The translations under genes were made by a program, and so were the position numbers. A DNA stretch of 64,000 nucleotides, taken from contig NZ_CP143258.1 of the NCBI RefSeq assembly GCF_036320655.1, positions 1,488,001 to 1,552,000 of the forward strand, given 5' to 3'. The DNA comes from Porphyromonas pogonae. GTDB taxonomy: Bacteria > Bacteroidota > Bacteroidia > Bacteroidales > Porphyromonadaceae. The notes under the pieces are model-generated. The model was not told where the DNA came from. It did no database searches and saw only the letters and a program-made list of their open reading frames with translations. Shown here piece by piece: positions 9,435 through 17,947 of the stretch (its first letter is position 1; each line of letters starts with the position of its first letter).

Positions 9435-9986
9435 ATGACATATCGATTCATATTACTGTCAGATGAAAATGACTTTTTTAAGAGAGAAATTGAGATCAAT
9501 TCTGATGACACCTTTCTCTCTCTAAACAATATTATCCTTGATTCCGCCGGTTATGACCATACGGAAATGACTTCTTTTTTTCTTTGTGACGAAGAGTGGA
9601 ACAAAGGTCAGGAGGTTACCTTGATGGAGATGGAAACATCTTCTGAGGAAGATAACTATGTGATGGATTCTACACGCCTTGAGGATCTTATTGAGGATGA
9701 GCATCAGCATCTCCTGTTTGTATTTGATATGCTCTCGGAGCGTGCATTTTTTATGGATTTAGTAGAGATCATTCCCGGCGAGACATTGGATAAGCCTCTT
9801 GTAATACTGAGTGAAGGCTCAGCTCCCGAACAATTGTCTTCTTTGGAATTTGCTGAGACTCGTGTAGCTTCTTCTTCGAGCATCAATGATATGTTTGATG
9901 AGGAAGGTATTGACTTTGATGATCTGGATCCTGATGGTTTCAGCGGGCTTGACGATGGTTCAGCCAACATTGATGATATTCTCTAA
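9435..9986 (+). CDS. Plasmid pRiA4b ORF-3-like (TnpR passenger) family protein
   Basis: A 183-residue soluble protein. The first 125 residues (YRFILLSDENDFFKREIEI...TFLSLNNIILDSAGYDHTEMTSFFL) match the pattern of the pRiA4b ORF-3-like domain, also called IS1096 passenger TnpR: a beta strand pair, a helix and a short HxxxF-type segment. The last 50 residues are acidic and low complexity. Bacteroidota often carry it as a single chromosomal gene, so it is not evidence of a nearby IS1096 element. Its biochemical role is unknown. The domain call is by pattern, not by search. Confidence 0.65.
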   Translation: MTYRFILLSDENDFFKREIEINSDDTFLSLNNIILDSAGYDHTEMTSFFLCDEEWNKGQEVTLMEMETSSEEDNYVMDSTRLEDLIEDEHQHLLFVFDMLSERAFFMDLVEIIPGETLDKPLVILSEGSAPEQLSSLEFAETRVASSSSINDMFDEEGIDFDDLDPDGFSGLDDGSANIDDIL

Positions 9987-9995
9987 AGAGAAGTT

Positions 9996-10907
9996 TTGGA
10001 CTCAAAAATAAAAAATTTAATTGTCCTGTTAGGATCTACCGGCATTGGTAAGACAGAATTGAGCATATCTCTTGCCAAAACACTGGGAGCACCAATAATT
10101 TCAGCAGATTCTCGGCAAATATACAAAGAAATCCCTATAGGCACAGCGGCTCCCTCAATTACGGAGAGGCAGGCTGTGCCTCATTATTTTGTGGGAACTA
10201 AGTCGGTATTTGACTACTATAGTGCCAGCATGTATGAGCAAGATGTATTGAATCTACTCGATGAGCTTTTCCTTACTTATGACAACGTTATTCTTACGGG
10301 TGGTTCCATGATGTATATTGATGCTGTTTGTAAAGGTATGGATGATATCCCGGATGTGGATCCTATCATTCGTAAGAGTCTTTATGAGCGCTATGATAGC
10401 GAAGGGCTATCTCTGATTGCAGAGGAACTCAAGCTGTTAGATCCGGTTTATTATGAAAAGGTTGATAAAAGCAATTATAAAAGAGTCATCCATGCTATCG
10501 AGATATGCCTGACTACGGGAAAGCCCTTTTCTTCATTTCATAACAACGCCTTTGTAGCACGACCATTTAATATAATCAAAGTGGGACTTTGGCGCGAACG
10601 TAAAGAACTGTATGATCGTATCAATGCCCGGGTGTTGAAGATGATAGATCACGGTTTAGTTTCAGAAGCTTGTGCAATGTACCCTTTTCGTGATCTCAAT
10701 GCTCTTAACACGGTAGGATTCAAAGAAATATTTGAGTATTTCGATGGCGATATATCTTTGGATGAGGCTGTGTCAAAAATTCAGAAAAATACAAGGGTTT
10801 ATGCCCGCAAGCAACAGACGTGGTGGAAAAGAGACGCTGATATTGTCTGGTTTCCGCCCGAAGATTCTCATGCGATTGTCGAGCATATCACGCAACATAT
10901 TAGGTAG
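9996..10907 (+). CDS. miaA: tRNA dimethylallyltransferase
   Basis: A 303-residue enzyme that adds an isopentenyl group to A37 of tRNAs reading UNN codons. P-loop GSTGIGKT at 13-20, ISADSRQIY at about 34-42 (the DSR substrate-binding motif) and the late segment LNTVGFKEIFEYFDG are all typical. No ATG precedes the P-loop, so the start is taken as TTG at 9996, 9 bp after the previous stop and behind a GA-rich stretch. It is probably co-transcribed with the pRiA4b-like gene. Confidence 0.93.
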   Translation: MDSKIKNLIVLLGSTGIGKTELSISLAKTLGAPIISADSRQIYKEIPIGTAAPSITERQAVPHYFVGTKSVFDYYSASMYEQDVLNLLDELFLTYDNVILTGGSMMYIDAVCKGMDDIPDVDPIIRKSLYERYDSEGLSLIAEELKLLDPVYYEKVDKSNYKRVIHAIEICLTTGKPFSSFHNNAFVARPFNIIKVGLWRERKELYDRINARVLKMIDHGLVSEACAMYPFRDLNALNTVGFKEIFEYFDGDISLDEAVSKIQKNTRVYARKQQTWWKRDADIVWFPPEDSHAIVEHITQHIR

Positions 10908-10983
10908 GATTGATGTACTTGGTCGTTCATATCTAATATGAATCAAGTCCTTCAAAGTTAATCTATAAGACTACTCCCAAGCT

Positions 10984-11080
10984 CTTAGTTAGGTTGCATT
11001 ATTTTCTTAACTATCCTTTCCCTAAAGGCTAACTGTGATTTCTCAAAAGCCTATTAAAAAAAATAACAAACCCTAACTAG
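10984..11080 (+). repeat. TTAGTTAG-containing dispersed repeat, copy 1 (left part)
   Basis: The stretch beginning CTTAGTTAGGTTGCATTATT is alike over about 60 bases to 48247-48310 (CTTAGTTAGGCTTCATTATT). It is interrupted at CTAACTAG by the tandem IS pair and resumes at 14136 with CTAACTAGAAAAAAAGTG, which matches TTAGTTAGAAAAAAAGTG at 48313-48331. The pieces around the IS pair therefore were once one element. Confidence 0.55.
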
Positions 11081-12507
11081 TCGTCCCTTAAAAAGCACAT
11101 TTCAGCGCAATCCTCTCCATTGGGAGTGTTTCGCTGATTTTGTTTATTAGGTACAAAAGAAGCTTCATGGCTCTTTTGAAGTTATATGCCGCTGCAGCTA
11201 ACATTACATTGATAGCATCCCCGAAGAGCCCTTTGTAAAAGTTACGTCCTAAGCGATAATCTGACTTCAAATGTCCGATAGTTGGTTCTATTCCTGCACG
11301 CTTGCAGAAAAGTCGATGCTTCTTTTTACGTTGATAATAACTGTCTTTAGCTTTTGGAGTGTCAGGAATCAATATTTGCGTACCGTTTATTTCTTTTTTC
11401 CCACGGTAACCTCTATCTCCGGCCAGTTTCTTAATCCTTTCTCCCGTGAGTCTCTTCACCTGATCGAGGCTTTGCTCTATGGTATGTCCGTCGTACTCAT
11501 TACGGAAAGAAGAGGCTCCCAAAATCACTCCCGTCATGGAGCGTATAATCGAGACTTTGTTTCCAAACTCATATTTTTTGTGCTCCTTACCTTTACTGAT
11601 GCATTGAACATCCGGTTCATGAAGAGAATAAATCTTTTGAGTGGAATTACGCCGTTGCGAAAGAATCCTTTCAAAGAGGGAAATGAGTTTGTCGTACTCC
11701 CTGTTATTACCCAGGTTTCGTTTAAGTTCCCGAACCAAACGTCCCGCTATTGTTCGTAACCGTTTATCCGCTTTAAGAGCTTTCTTACGGTTCTTGGGAT
11801 GGTTGCGAAAACGTTGATCCCGATAAATTCTTTTCAATACGAAAGTATAGCTTTGACGAATGGGTAGATTGAGAGCCCTTACGATTTTGAGAACCTTGCC
11901 TACTATCTTCTTATGCAACTTGGCATCTGTAGGATAAGTCACATTCTTTTCCTGCACGGTGGAGTCTATAAAAGCGGTATCGTGGTGATCCTTCTCATTT
12001 TTGTCATCATTCACACGAATACTTTCTGCAAGAATAAGCTCTATCCCTCTTTCGCCGATACGTTTGCGGAAGTGAACCAGTTCCGAGGCATTGCAGGGAA
12101 AGGAAGGAGTAAACTCCTGCATGCCACAAAAATATTGAAAATAAGCGTTCTCACTCCATTGTTCTACAACAGATTCATCTGAAATATTACGCAAATGCTT
12201 CAGAATTAAAAGACCACACATTAAACGAATAGGCTTACCGGGACGACCATTGTCAGGGCAATACAAGGAAGAAAAATCCTCTTCGAACCTTTTCCAATCG
12301 ATTTTATGGGAAAGTTTATACAGAGGATGTTGCTGGTTAAGCAAATCGTCCAGCGAAGAGAATAGAGATTGAACTGTTTGAGTAGGGCGTATCATAAAAA
12401 ATCTGCAAGTTTCTACATCCAAAGATACAAAAACTTGCAGATTTATCAAAGAGTACAAGAATGTAATTCGCTGTATATCAGAAAATAAACGCGATTTTAA
12501 GGGGCGA
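11081..12507 (-). mobile_element. IS5-type insertion sequence, copy B (intact)
   Basis: A 1427-bp element with imperfect terminal repeats TCGTCCCTTAAAA (11081-11093) and TTTTAAGGGGCGA (12495-12507), one mismatch in 13. The 8-bp direct repeat CTAACTAG lies on both sides (11073-11080 and 12508-12515). The right-hand repeat is shared with copy C, which starts at once afterwards. It encodes one uninterrupted transposase and looks capable of transposition. Confidence 0.9.
11088..12395 (-). CDS. IS5-family DDE transposase (full length)
   Basis: A 435-residue transposase starting at the ATG giving MIRPTQTVQSLFSSLDDLL; the open frame runs further upstream but that part lies in the terminal repeat and has no better start. 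Residues about 60-150 are a DUF772-type domain (GLLILKHLRNISDESVVEQWSEN...ASELVHFRKRIG). The catalytic core shows DTAFIDSTVQEKNVTYPTDAKL (first Asp), AGDRGYRGKK (second Asp) and GIEPTIGHLKSDYRLGRN (Glu). It fills nearly the whole element. Confidence 0.92.
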   Translation of the reverse strand: MIRPTQTVQSLFSSLDDLLNQQHPLYKLSHKIDWKRFEEDFSSLYCPDNGRPGKPIRLMCGLLILKHLRNISDESVVEQWSENAYFQYFCGMQEFTPSFPCNASELVHFRKRIGERGIELILAESIRVNDDKNEKDHHDTAFIDSTVQEKNVTYPTDAKLHKKIVGKVLKIVRALNLPIRQSYTFVLKRIYRDQRFRNHPKNRKKALKADKRLRTIAGRLVRELKRNLGNNREYDKLISLFERILSQRRNSTQKIYSLHEPDVQCISKGKEHKKYEFGNKVSIIRSMTGVILGASSFRNEYDGHTIEQSLDQVKRLTGERIKKLAGDRGYRGKKEINGTQILIPDTPKAKDSYYQRKKKHRLFCKRAGIEPTIGHLKSDYRLGRNFYKGLFGDAINVMLAAAAYNFKRAMKLLLYLINKISETLPMERIALKCAF

Positions 12508-12515
12508 CTAACTAG
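12508..12515. repeat. Shared CTAACTAG direct repeat between tandem IS copies
   Basis: The 8-bp sequence occurs at 11073-11080, here, and at 14136-14143. It separates copies B and C and borders the pair on both sides, as expected if one copy inserted into the target duplication of the other. Confidence 0.75.
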
Positions 12516-12522
12516 TCGTCCC

Positions 12523-14022
12523 TTAAAAAGCACATTTCAGTGCAATCCTCTCCATTGGGAGTGTTTCGCTGATTTTGTTTATTAGGTACAAAAGAAGCTT
12601 CATGGCTCTTTTGAAGTTATATGCCGCTGCAGCTAACATTCCATTGATAGCATCCCCGAAGAGCCCTTTGTAAAAGTTACGTCCTAAGCGATAATCTGAC
12701 TTCAAATGTCCGATAGTTGGTTCTATTCCTGCACGCTTGCAGAAAAGTCGATGCTTCTTTTTACGTTGATAATAACTGTCTTTAGCTTTTGGAGTGTCAG
12801 GAATCAATATTTGCGTACCGTTTATTTCTTTTTTCCCACGGTAACCTCTATCTCCGGCCAATTTCTTAATCCTTTCTCCCGTGAGTCTCTTCCCCTGATC
12901 GAGGCTTTGCTCTATGGTATGTCCGTCGTACTCATTACGGAAAGAAGAGGCTCCCAAAATCACTCCCGTCATGGAGCGTATAATCGAGACTTTGTTTCCA
13001 AACTCATATTTTTTGTGCTCCTTACCTTTACTGATGCATTGAACATCCGGTTCATGAATAGAATAAATCTTTTGAGTGGAATTACGCCGTTGCGAAAGAA
13101 TCCTTTCAAAGAGGGAAATGAGTTTGTCGTACTCCCTGTTATTACCCAGGTTTCGTTTAAGTTCCCGAACCAAACGTCCCGCTATTGTTCGTAACCGTTT
13201 ATCCGCTTTAAGAGCTTTCTTACGGTTCTTGGGATGGTTGCGAAAACGTTGATCCCGATAAATTCTTTTCAATACGAAAGTATAGCTTTGACGAATGGGT
13301 AGATTGAGAGCCCTTACGATTTTGAGAACCTGGCCTACTATCTTCTTATGCAACTTGGCATCTGTAGGATAAGTCACATTCTTTTCCTGCACGGTGGAGT
13401 CTATAAAAGCGGTATCGTGGTGATCCTTCTCATTTTTGTCATCATTCACACGAATACTTTCTGCAAGAATAAGCTCTATCCCTTTTTCGCCGATGCGTTT
13501 GCGGAAGTGAACCAGCTCCGAGGCATTGCAGGGAAAGGAGGGTGTAAACTCTTGCATGCCACAAAAATATTGAAAATAAGCGTTCTCACTCCATTGTTCT
13601 ACAACAGATTCATCTGAAATATTGCGCAAATGCTTGAGAATTAAAAGATCACACATTAAGAGACTGTTGCAAAAGTCAACAGTCTTGTGGATTTTGGAGG
13701 CAAAGCCGACAAAAAACACTTTGACCGGGCAGAGAGGGTAAAGTGCAAGGCGCTAAGAGTGAGTGCACAGGGAGTTTACTTCAGGTAAATGACCAAGCGC
13801 GAATCTCGCAAGCAACGAAGCAATTTGCCTGCTATGCAACGGTCTCATTAAACGAATAGGCTTACCGGGACTACCATTGTCAGGGCAATACAAGGAAGAA
13901 AAAGCCTCTTCGAACCTTTTCCAATCGATTTTATGGGAAAGTTTATACAGAGGATGTTGCTGGTTGAGCAAATCGTCCAGCGAAGAGAACAGAGATTGAA
14001 CTGTTTGAGTAGGGCGTATCAT
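12523..14022 (-). pseudogene. IS5-family transposase, disrupted by MITE insertion
   Basis: The N-terminal part (start 14022, MIRPTQTVQSLF to KPIRLM) and the C-terminal part (LILKHLRNISDESV onward, ending 12523) are both nearly identical to copy B but are separated by the MITE, which adds 192 bases including the target duplication and brings in stop codons. Open frames that read from MITE into transposase sequence on either side are artefacts. The element could still move in trans using the transposase of copy B. Confidence 0.9.
13660..13846 (+). mobile_element. MITE copy 1 (187 bp)
   Basis: A non-coding element with ends GAGACTGTTGCA and TGCAACGGTCTC. The empty site is known from copy B of the IS (cacATTAAacg), and here ATTAA is present on both sides (13655-13659 and 13847-13851), so the 5-bp target duplication is proven within the window. 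Just inside the left end GACTGTTG and CAACAGTC form a hairpin over a 7-base loop. Copies 2 and 3 differ at only a few bases. Confidence 0.93.
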
Positions 14023-14143
14023 AAAAAAATCTGCAAGTTTCTACATCCAAAGATACAAAAACTTGCAGATTTATCAAAGAATAGAAGAGCGCAATTCGCT
14101 GTATATCAGAAAGTAAACGCGATTTTAAGGGGTGACTAACTAG

Positions 14144-14467
14144 AAAAAAAGTGCTGAATTTCAATGTAAATTCCCCTTATAGGCTTCGCAATATAATCTT
14201 TATTTTTTACTCAAGGTTGTAACTGTTCGTTTAGTAGAATTCGCATAAGAATCAATTCATAAAGTATTAATGATATTATACATCCCGCACATCTTATTCA
14301 TGGGGTATAACAATTTCTTTACATTCTTGATTACAGTAATATTACAGACGTGTGTTTGCGGTAATTCATTAAAACATATATGTAAATGGTAATTCCTATT
14401 TTTAGATGTTATAACTTTGTAATCAATATCAAATATCTTATATCATAAATTTTTGTCACTTATAATT
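14144..14467. other. Intergenic region before the ThrE-type exporter
   Basis: About 320 AT-rich bases without a gene. The first 15 bases continue the TTAGTTAG repeat interrupted by the IS pair. A TAACTTTG box at 14412-14419 fits the Bacteroidota -7 consensus and is 49 bases ahead of the exporter start; no matching -33 element was seen. Nothing else recognised. Confidence 0.5.
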
Positions 14468-15271
14468 ATGGAGAAGAATTGTAATATTGATGAGTTGCTG
14501 GATTTTTTACTGCAGTTTGCAACGGTGCAAATGGGGGTGGGAGTTCAAACCTCAAGAATTATAAGGAATACTGCTCGTATTGCTGAGACCTATGGCTATC
14601 GATTGTCTTTAATGATGTCGCAGAAAACTATAGGGATCACTTTGGTGGAGAAAGATCACCCTAATGTAAGTGAGACCAAACAAAGTTCCAGCTCTGTGAC
14701 ATCTATAATGAAGCACAAGACTCTTCCACTGAATTTCTATATGAACTCGGAATTGAGTGCCCTGAGTTGGTACGTATATGACAATAAACCAGTACTTAAA
14801 TTAGTAAAGGATGATTTTAAATCAATCATTTCTTATCCAAAGATGAGTCACTACATGATGCTTCTTCTTATAAGTATTGCTAATGCTTGCTTTTGCCGAA
14901 TTTTTGGAGGTGATGCTATGTCTATGTTGATTGTTTTTGTCGCTACTGCTGCCGGATTTTATATCCGTCAGCAACTTACTAAGCGTAATTTCAATCATAT
15001 GTTCATCTTCGTAATATCTGCTTTTATAGCTTCTCTTATAGCAGGACTATGTGTGAAGTACGGAGGTTGGACGGAGACTCCGGAAATAGCATTGAGTAGT
15101 TGTGTGCTTTATTTGATTCCCGGTGTGCATCTTATCAATTCGGTTATTGATTTATTGGATGGGTATGTTCTCAACGGTGTATCCAGATTTATAAATGCAG
15201 TGATGTTACTCATCAGCATGACTGTGGGTTTGTCTTGTTCTCTGATTATCCTTAACCTTTCATTTATTTAG
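14468..15271 (+). CDS. ThrE-type threonine/serine exporter, N-terminal (large) subunit
   Basis: A 267-residue protein from ATG 14468 (a TTG at 14453 is a less likely start). It has a cytosolic N-terminal half with the ThrE (DUF1212) pattern (FATVQMGVGVQTSRIIRNTARIAETYGY) and about five transmembrane helices from residue 135 on, including the conserved LIPGVHLINSVIDLLDG. Members export small amino acids such as Thr and Ser, driven by the proton motive force. The second half of the transporter is encoded 5 bp downstream. Substrate is inferred from the family only. Confidence 0.87.
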   Translation: MEKNCNIDELLDFLLQFATVQMGVGVQTSRIIRNTARIAETYGYRLSLMMSQKTIGITLVEKDHPNVSETKQSSSSVTSIMKHKTLPLNFYMNSELSALSWYVYDNKPVLKLVKDDFKSIISYPKMSHYMMLLLISIANACFCRIFGGDAMSMLIVFVATAAGFYIRQQLTKRNFNHMFIFVISAFIASLIAGLCVKYGGWTETPEIALSSCVLYLIPGVHLINSVIDLLDGYVLNGVSRFINAVMLLISMTVGLSCSLIILNLSFI

Positions 15272-15276
15272 TATAT

Positions 15277-15789
15277 ATGATAAATCCTGTTTTTTCTGAT
15301 GCTATATTTGCTGCAGGAGCTGCTCTCGGTTTTTCTGCCGTATCAAACCCTCCTAAAAAAGCATTGTATATAGTGCCTTTTGTGGGAGCTTGCGGTCATG
15401 CTTTTAGATATGCAATGATGAATTATCTAGGTTTGGATATCATCTTTGGCTCTTTATTGGCAGCCTTCCTTATAGGGCTTATCAGTACATTGTGTGCTTT
15501 CAAGGTTCATTGCCCCTCAGAAGTCTTTTCTTATCCGGCTCTTTTGCCTATGATCCCGGGATTATATGCATATCGTTCGCTTCTGGGTTTTATCAAATTT
15601 GTACAAGTTAAAAATATTGATTTGAAATGGAGCTATGTTATGGAAGCTATGACAAATGGTATTACAGCTATCCTTATTTTATTTGCACTGTGTGTAGGGG
15701 TAGCTATTCCTTTATTTATTTTTTATAAACAATCTTTCCAGATGACTCGTCACGGAATATACAAGACCCGTAATTGTAATTCTTTATGA
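15277..15789 (+). CDS. ThrE-type exporter, C-terminal (small) subunit
   Basis: A 170-residue, five-helix membrane protein of the ThrE_2 (DUF3815) type, with the conserved ALLPMIPGLYAYRSLLG segment near residues 87-103. In actinobacteria both halves are one polypeptide; here they are split, as in many Bacteroidota and Firmicutes. Its stop codon overlaps the start of the dipeptidase gene (ATGA). Confidence 0.87.
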   Translation: MINPVFSDAIFAAGAALGFSAVSNPPKKALYIVPFVGACGHAFRYAMMNYLGLDIIFGSLLAAFLIGLISTLCAFKVHCPSEVFSYPALLPMIPGLYAYRSLLGFIKFVQVKNIDLKWSYVMEAMTNGITAILILFALCVGVAIPLFIFYKQSFQMTRHGIYKTRNCNSL

Positions 15790-16478
15790 ATAAGTACAGA
15801 GCTTTATACATATTCATATTTCTTTTTTTTCTAACTATATTTTCTCAGGCATTCGCCAGGGCATCAGCTACAGACTATGACTCCCTCATGCGTGCATATG
15901 GTATGGTGGATATACATACTTTAGACACATCTATCTTGGTAGATCTCAAGTATAGCACCACTGATAATTTTGTGGGAGTAGATATATATGGAACTTTGAA
16001 AAAAGCATATTTTGAAAAGAATTTTGTAAAGAGGATAGTTAAGGCACAACACTTAATCCAAGCTAAAGATCCGGGATATAGGCTATTGGTTTATGATGCT
16101 GCAAGGCCTCTAAGTGTTCAACGCAAGATGTATCAATTAGTGGAGAATACACCACATAAAGTGTATGTGGCTAATGGCAAACGAGGGGGCCGTCATAACT
16201 ACGGTGTTGCCGTCGACATAACAATTTGCAATGCCAAAGGCGAAGTTTTGGATATGGGTACAGACTTTGATCATTTTGGGATGGAGGCTCATATAGGAGA
16301 TGAAGCTGTGCTCATAAAGAAAGGGGTAATATCCACGCAAGCTATGAAGAATAGAAAGCTCCTCCGATCAGTGATGCATGCTGTGGGGCTTAAACCTTAC
16401 AGGCGGGAATGGTGGCACTATGAAGAGCCTATTACTATAGCGGAAGTAAGAAAGCGGTATAGATTGCTGGACTTTTGA
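15786..16478 (+). CDS. VanX-type D-Ala-D-Ala dipeptidase (M15D), exported
   Basis: A 230-residue zinc peptidase with an N-terminal signal peptide (about 1-25, ending AFA), so it acts in the periplasm. Metal ligands are visible as RHNYGVAVDI (His137, Asp144) and EWWHYEE (His211), with Glu209 as the likely general base. YDAARPLSVQ is the conserved VanX/DdpX substrate loop. It probably splits D-Ala-D-Ala or similar dipeptides from peptidoglycan for reuse. It overlaps the exporter gene by 4 bp, so the three genes are translated together. No VanH/VanA or VanRS genes are near, so it is not part of a glycopeptide-resistance cluster. Confidence 0.9.
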   Translation: MNKYRALYIFIFLFFLTIFSQAFARASATDYDSLMRAYGMVDIHTLDTSILVDLKYSTTDNFVGVDIYGTLKKAYFEKNFVKRIVKAQHLIQAKDPGYRLLVYDAARPLSVQRKMYQLVENTPHKVYVANGKRGGRHNYGVAVDITICNAKGEVLDMGTDFDHFGMEAHIGDEAVLIKKGVISTQAMKNRKLLRSVMHAVGLKPYRREWWHYEEPITIAEVRKRYRLLDF

Positions 16479-16620
16479 CTGGTTCTTTTCTTAACTATTT
16501 TCGGACTTACCTCATTTTCTATGATAAGAGACTGTTGCATGAGAATTGTCCTTTTAATCTTGTCTATATCGCTGAATATCATTATATTTGATATATAAAA
16601 CAGGAATCAAAACAGTCTCT

Positions 16621-17895
16621 ATGAGTAAGGAAAAGAACACCAAGGCCCCATCTTTTGCAGAACTAGCAGTAGAACGTCGTCTGCAAGCCACCAAAAACAA
16701 CTTTTTGCATCAGATTGACACCATTGTAGATTGGCGTCCCATCTCCAACTTGCTCAACAAACATTGCCTTAAGGGAGACACCCCATTTGGCGCTTCCTCT
16801 TACCGCCCCATTATGCTCTTCAAGATCCTGCTTTTGGAGACTTGGTACGGTCTCTCAGATCGTCAAGTAGAAGAGCGAATCAACGATTCCCTCACATGGA
16901 TTGCCTTCCTAGGGCTGACGATGGATTTCGTTTCACCCGATCACTCGACCATCTGCCGCTTCCGTCTGGAGCTTATAGAGAAAGGCTTAATGGCAAAGCT
17001 GTTCAAGCTTCTCAACAAGCAACTCAAACAACATGGCATCATGGAGATCAAAGAGGGCGCCATTGTGGACGCAAGCATTGTTGACAGTCCCAACAAACCA
17101 ACAGGAGGGTGTCAAATTGTGATCTGCGATGATCGGGAGGATACTCGTAGCGATCAGGAGAAAGAGGCTGAAGGAGAATACTAGGTCAAAGTCTGCTCAA
17201 CGAAACCCGGCGTAGATGACGAGGCTCGATGGGTGAAGAAATGCAACTCATATAGATACGGTTACAAGAAGCACGTCTTAACAGACACCGGGGGGCTGAT
17301 ACATGAAGTAATCACCACAGCGGCTAACGTGGCAGATACGACACAAATCATTCCTCTTTTGAGACCGTTGCATAGCAGGCAAATTGCTTCGTTGCTTGCG
17401 AGATTCGCGCTTGGTCATTTACCTGAAGTAAACTCCCTGTGCACTCACTCTTAGCGCCTTGCACTTTACCCTCTCTGCCCGGTCAAAGTGTTCTTTTGTC
17501 GGCTTTGCCTCCAAAATCCACAAGACTGTTGACTTTTGCAACAGTCTCCTTTTGGTGCAGGCTCAACTCCCCCAAAAGACAATGATATTAGCGGACAAAG
17601 GTTACACATCCAAGAAAAACAGAGGTTATCTGTGCGACCACAACCTGATAGATGGCATCATGCACAAAGCAGTCAAGGGGATGCCACTGACGGAGGGTAA
17701 AAAGCAATTGAATAGGCTGTCAGTTCCATGCGATGGCAGATAGAGCGTAGCTTTGGTAGCATTATACGATGGTTTCATGGAGGACAATGTCGCTATCGAG
17801 GAATTTCTAAAACGCATTATCAGAACCTCATTGAGTCTTTGGCCTACAATCTCAAACGTGCGCCAAGGCTACTTATGCAACAAAGTGTAAGCTAG
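16621..17895 (+). pseudogene. IS1126-like transposase remnant
   Basis: The start MSKEKNTKAPSFAELAVERR and the segment LLETWYGLSDRQVEERINDSLTW...VSPDHSTICRFR are typical of IS1126/ISPg1-type IS5 transposases (about 360 residues). Three lesions are seen: an in-frame TAG at 17182-17184 where Gln is expected after EGEY, the MITE at 17361-17548, and a frameshift near 17725-17735 between DGIMHKAVKGMPLTEGKKQ and IERSFGSIIRWFHGGQCRYRG. The natural stop is at 17893-17895. The first catalytic Asp (VDASIVDSPNKP) is retained. Confidence 0.88.
17361..17548 (-). mobile_element. MITE copy 2 (188 bp)
   Basis: The same MITE as at 13660 and 28745, in reverse orientation, with ends GAGACCGTTGCA and TGCAACAGTCTC. 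It is flanked by CTTTT on both sides (17356-17360 and 17549-17553), a 5-bp target duplication. One extra base in a poly-A tract makes it 188 bp. It lies inside the IS1126-like transposase gene, which has similar terminal repeats. Confidence 0.92.
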
Positions 17896-17947
17896 CCTCC
17901 GATTGAAGGGGAAGCCCCCTCAAGTAGCTCAAAAATGAGCTAAATCA

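Larger units (their letters stand above)
12516..14135 (-). mobile_element. IS5-type insertion sequence, copy C (interrupted by a MITE)
   Basis: Same element and orientation as copy B, ending in TTTTAAGGGGTGA at 14123-14135. It is 1620 bp long because a 187-bp MITE with a 5-bp duplication sits at 13660-13846. Without that insert its length is 1428 bp, in agreement with copy B. Confidence 0.9.

Noticed and set aside
11271-11759. 162-residue frames antisense to each IS5-type transposase (also near 37-525 and 12706-13194)
   Set aside because: They are present in each copy only because the transposase is; they have no features of their own.
15786-16478. Vancomycin-resistance gene vanX
   Set aside because: No vanH, vanA/B or vanRS homologues are nearby and Gram-negative DdpX-like relatives are common; a cell-wall recycling role is more likely.
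17233-17454. Chimeric frames joining transposase and MITE (also 13753-14022 and 17459-17743)
   Set aside because: They read from a broken transposase into the MITE; they are by-products of insertion, not genes.
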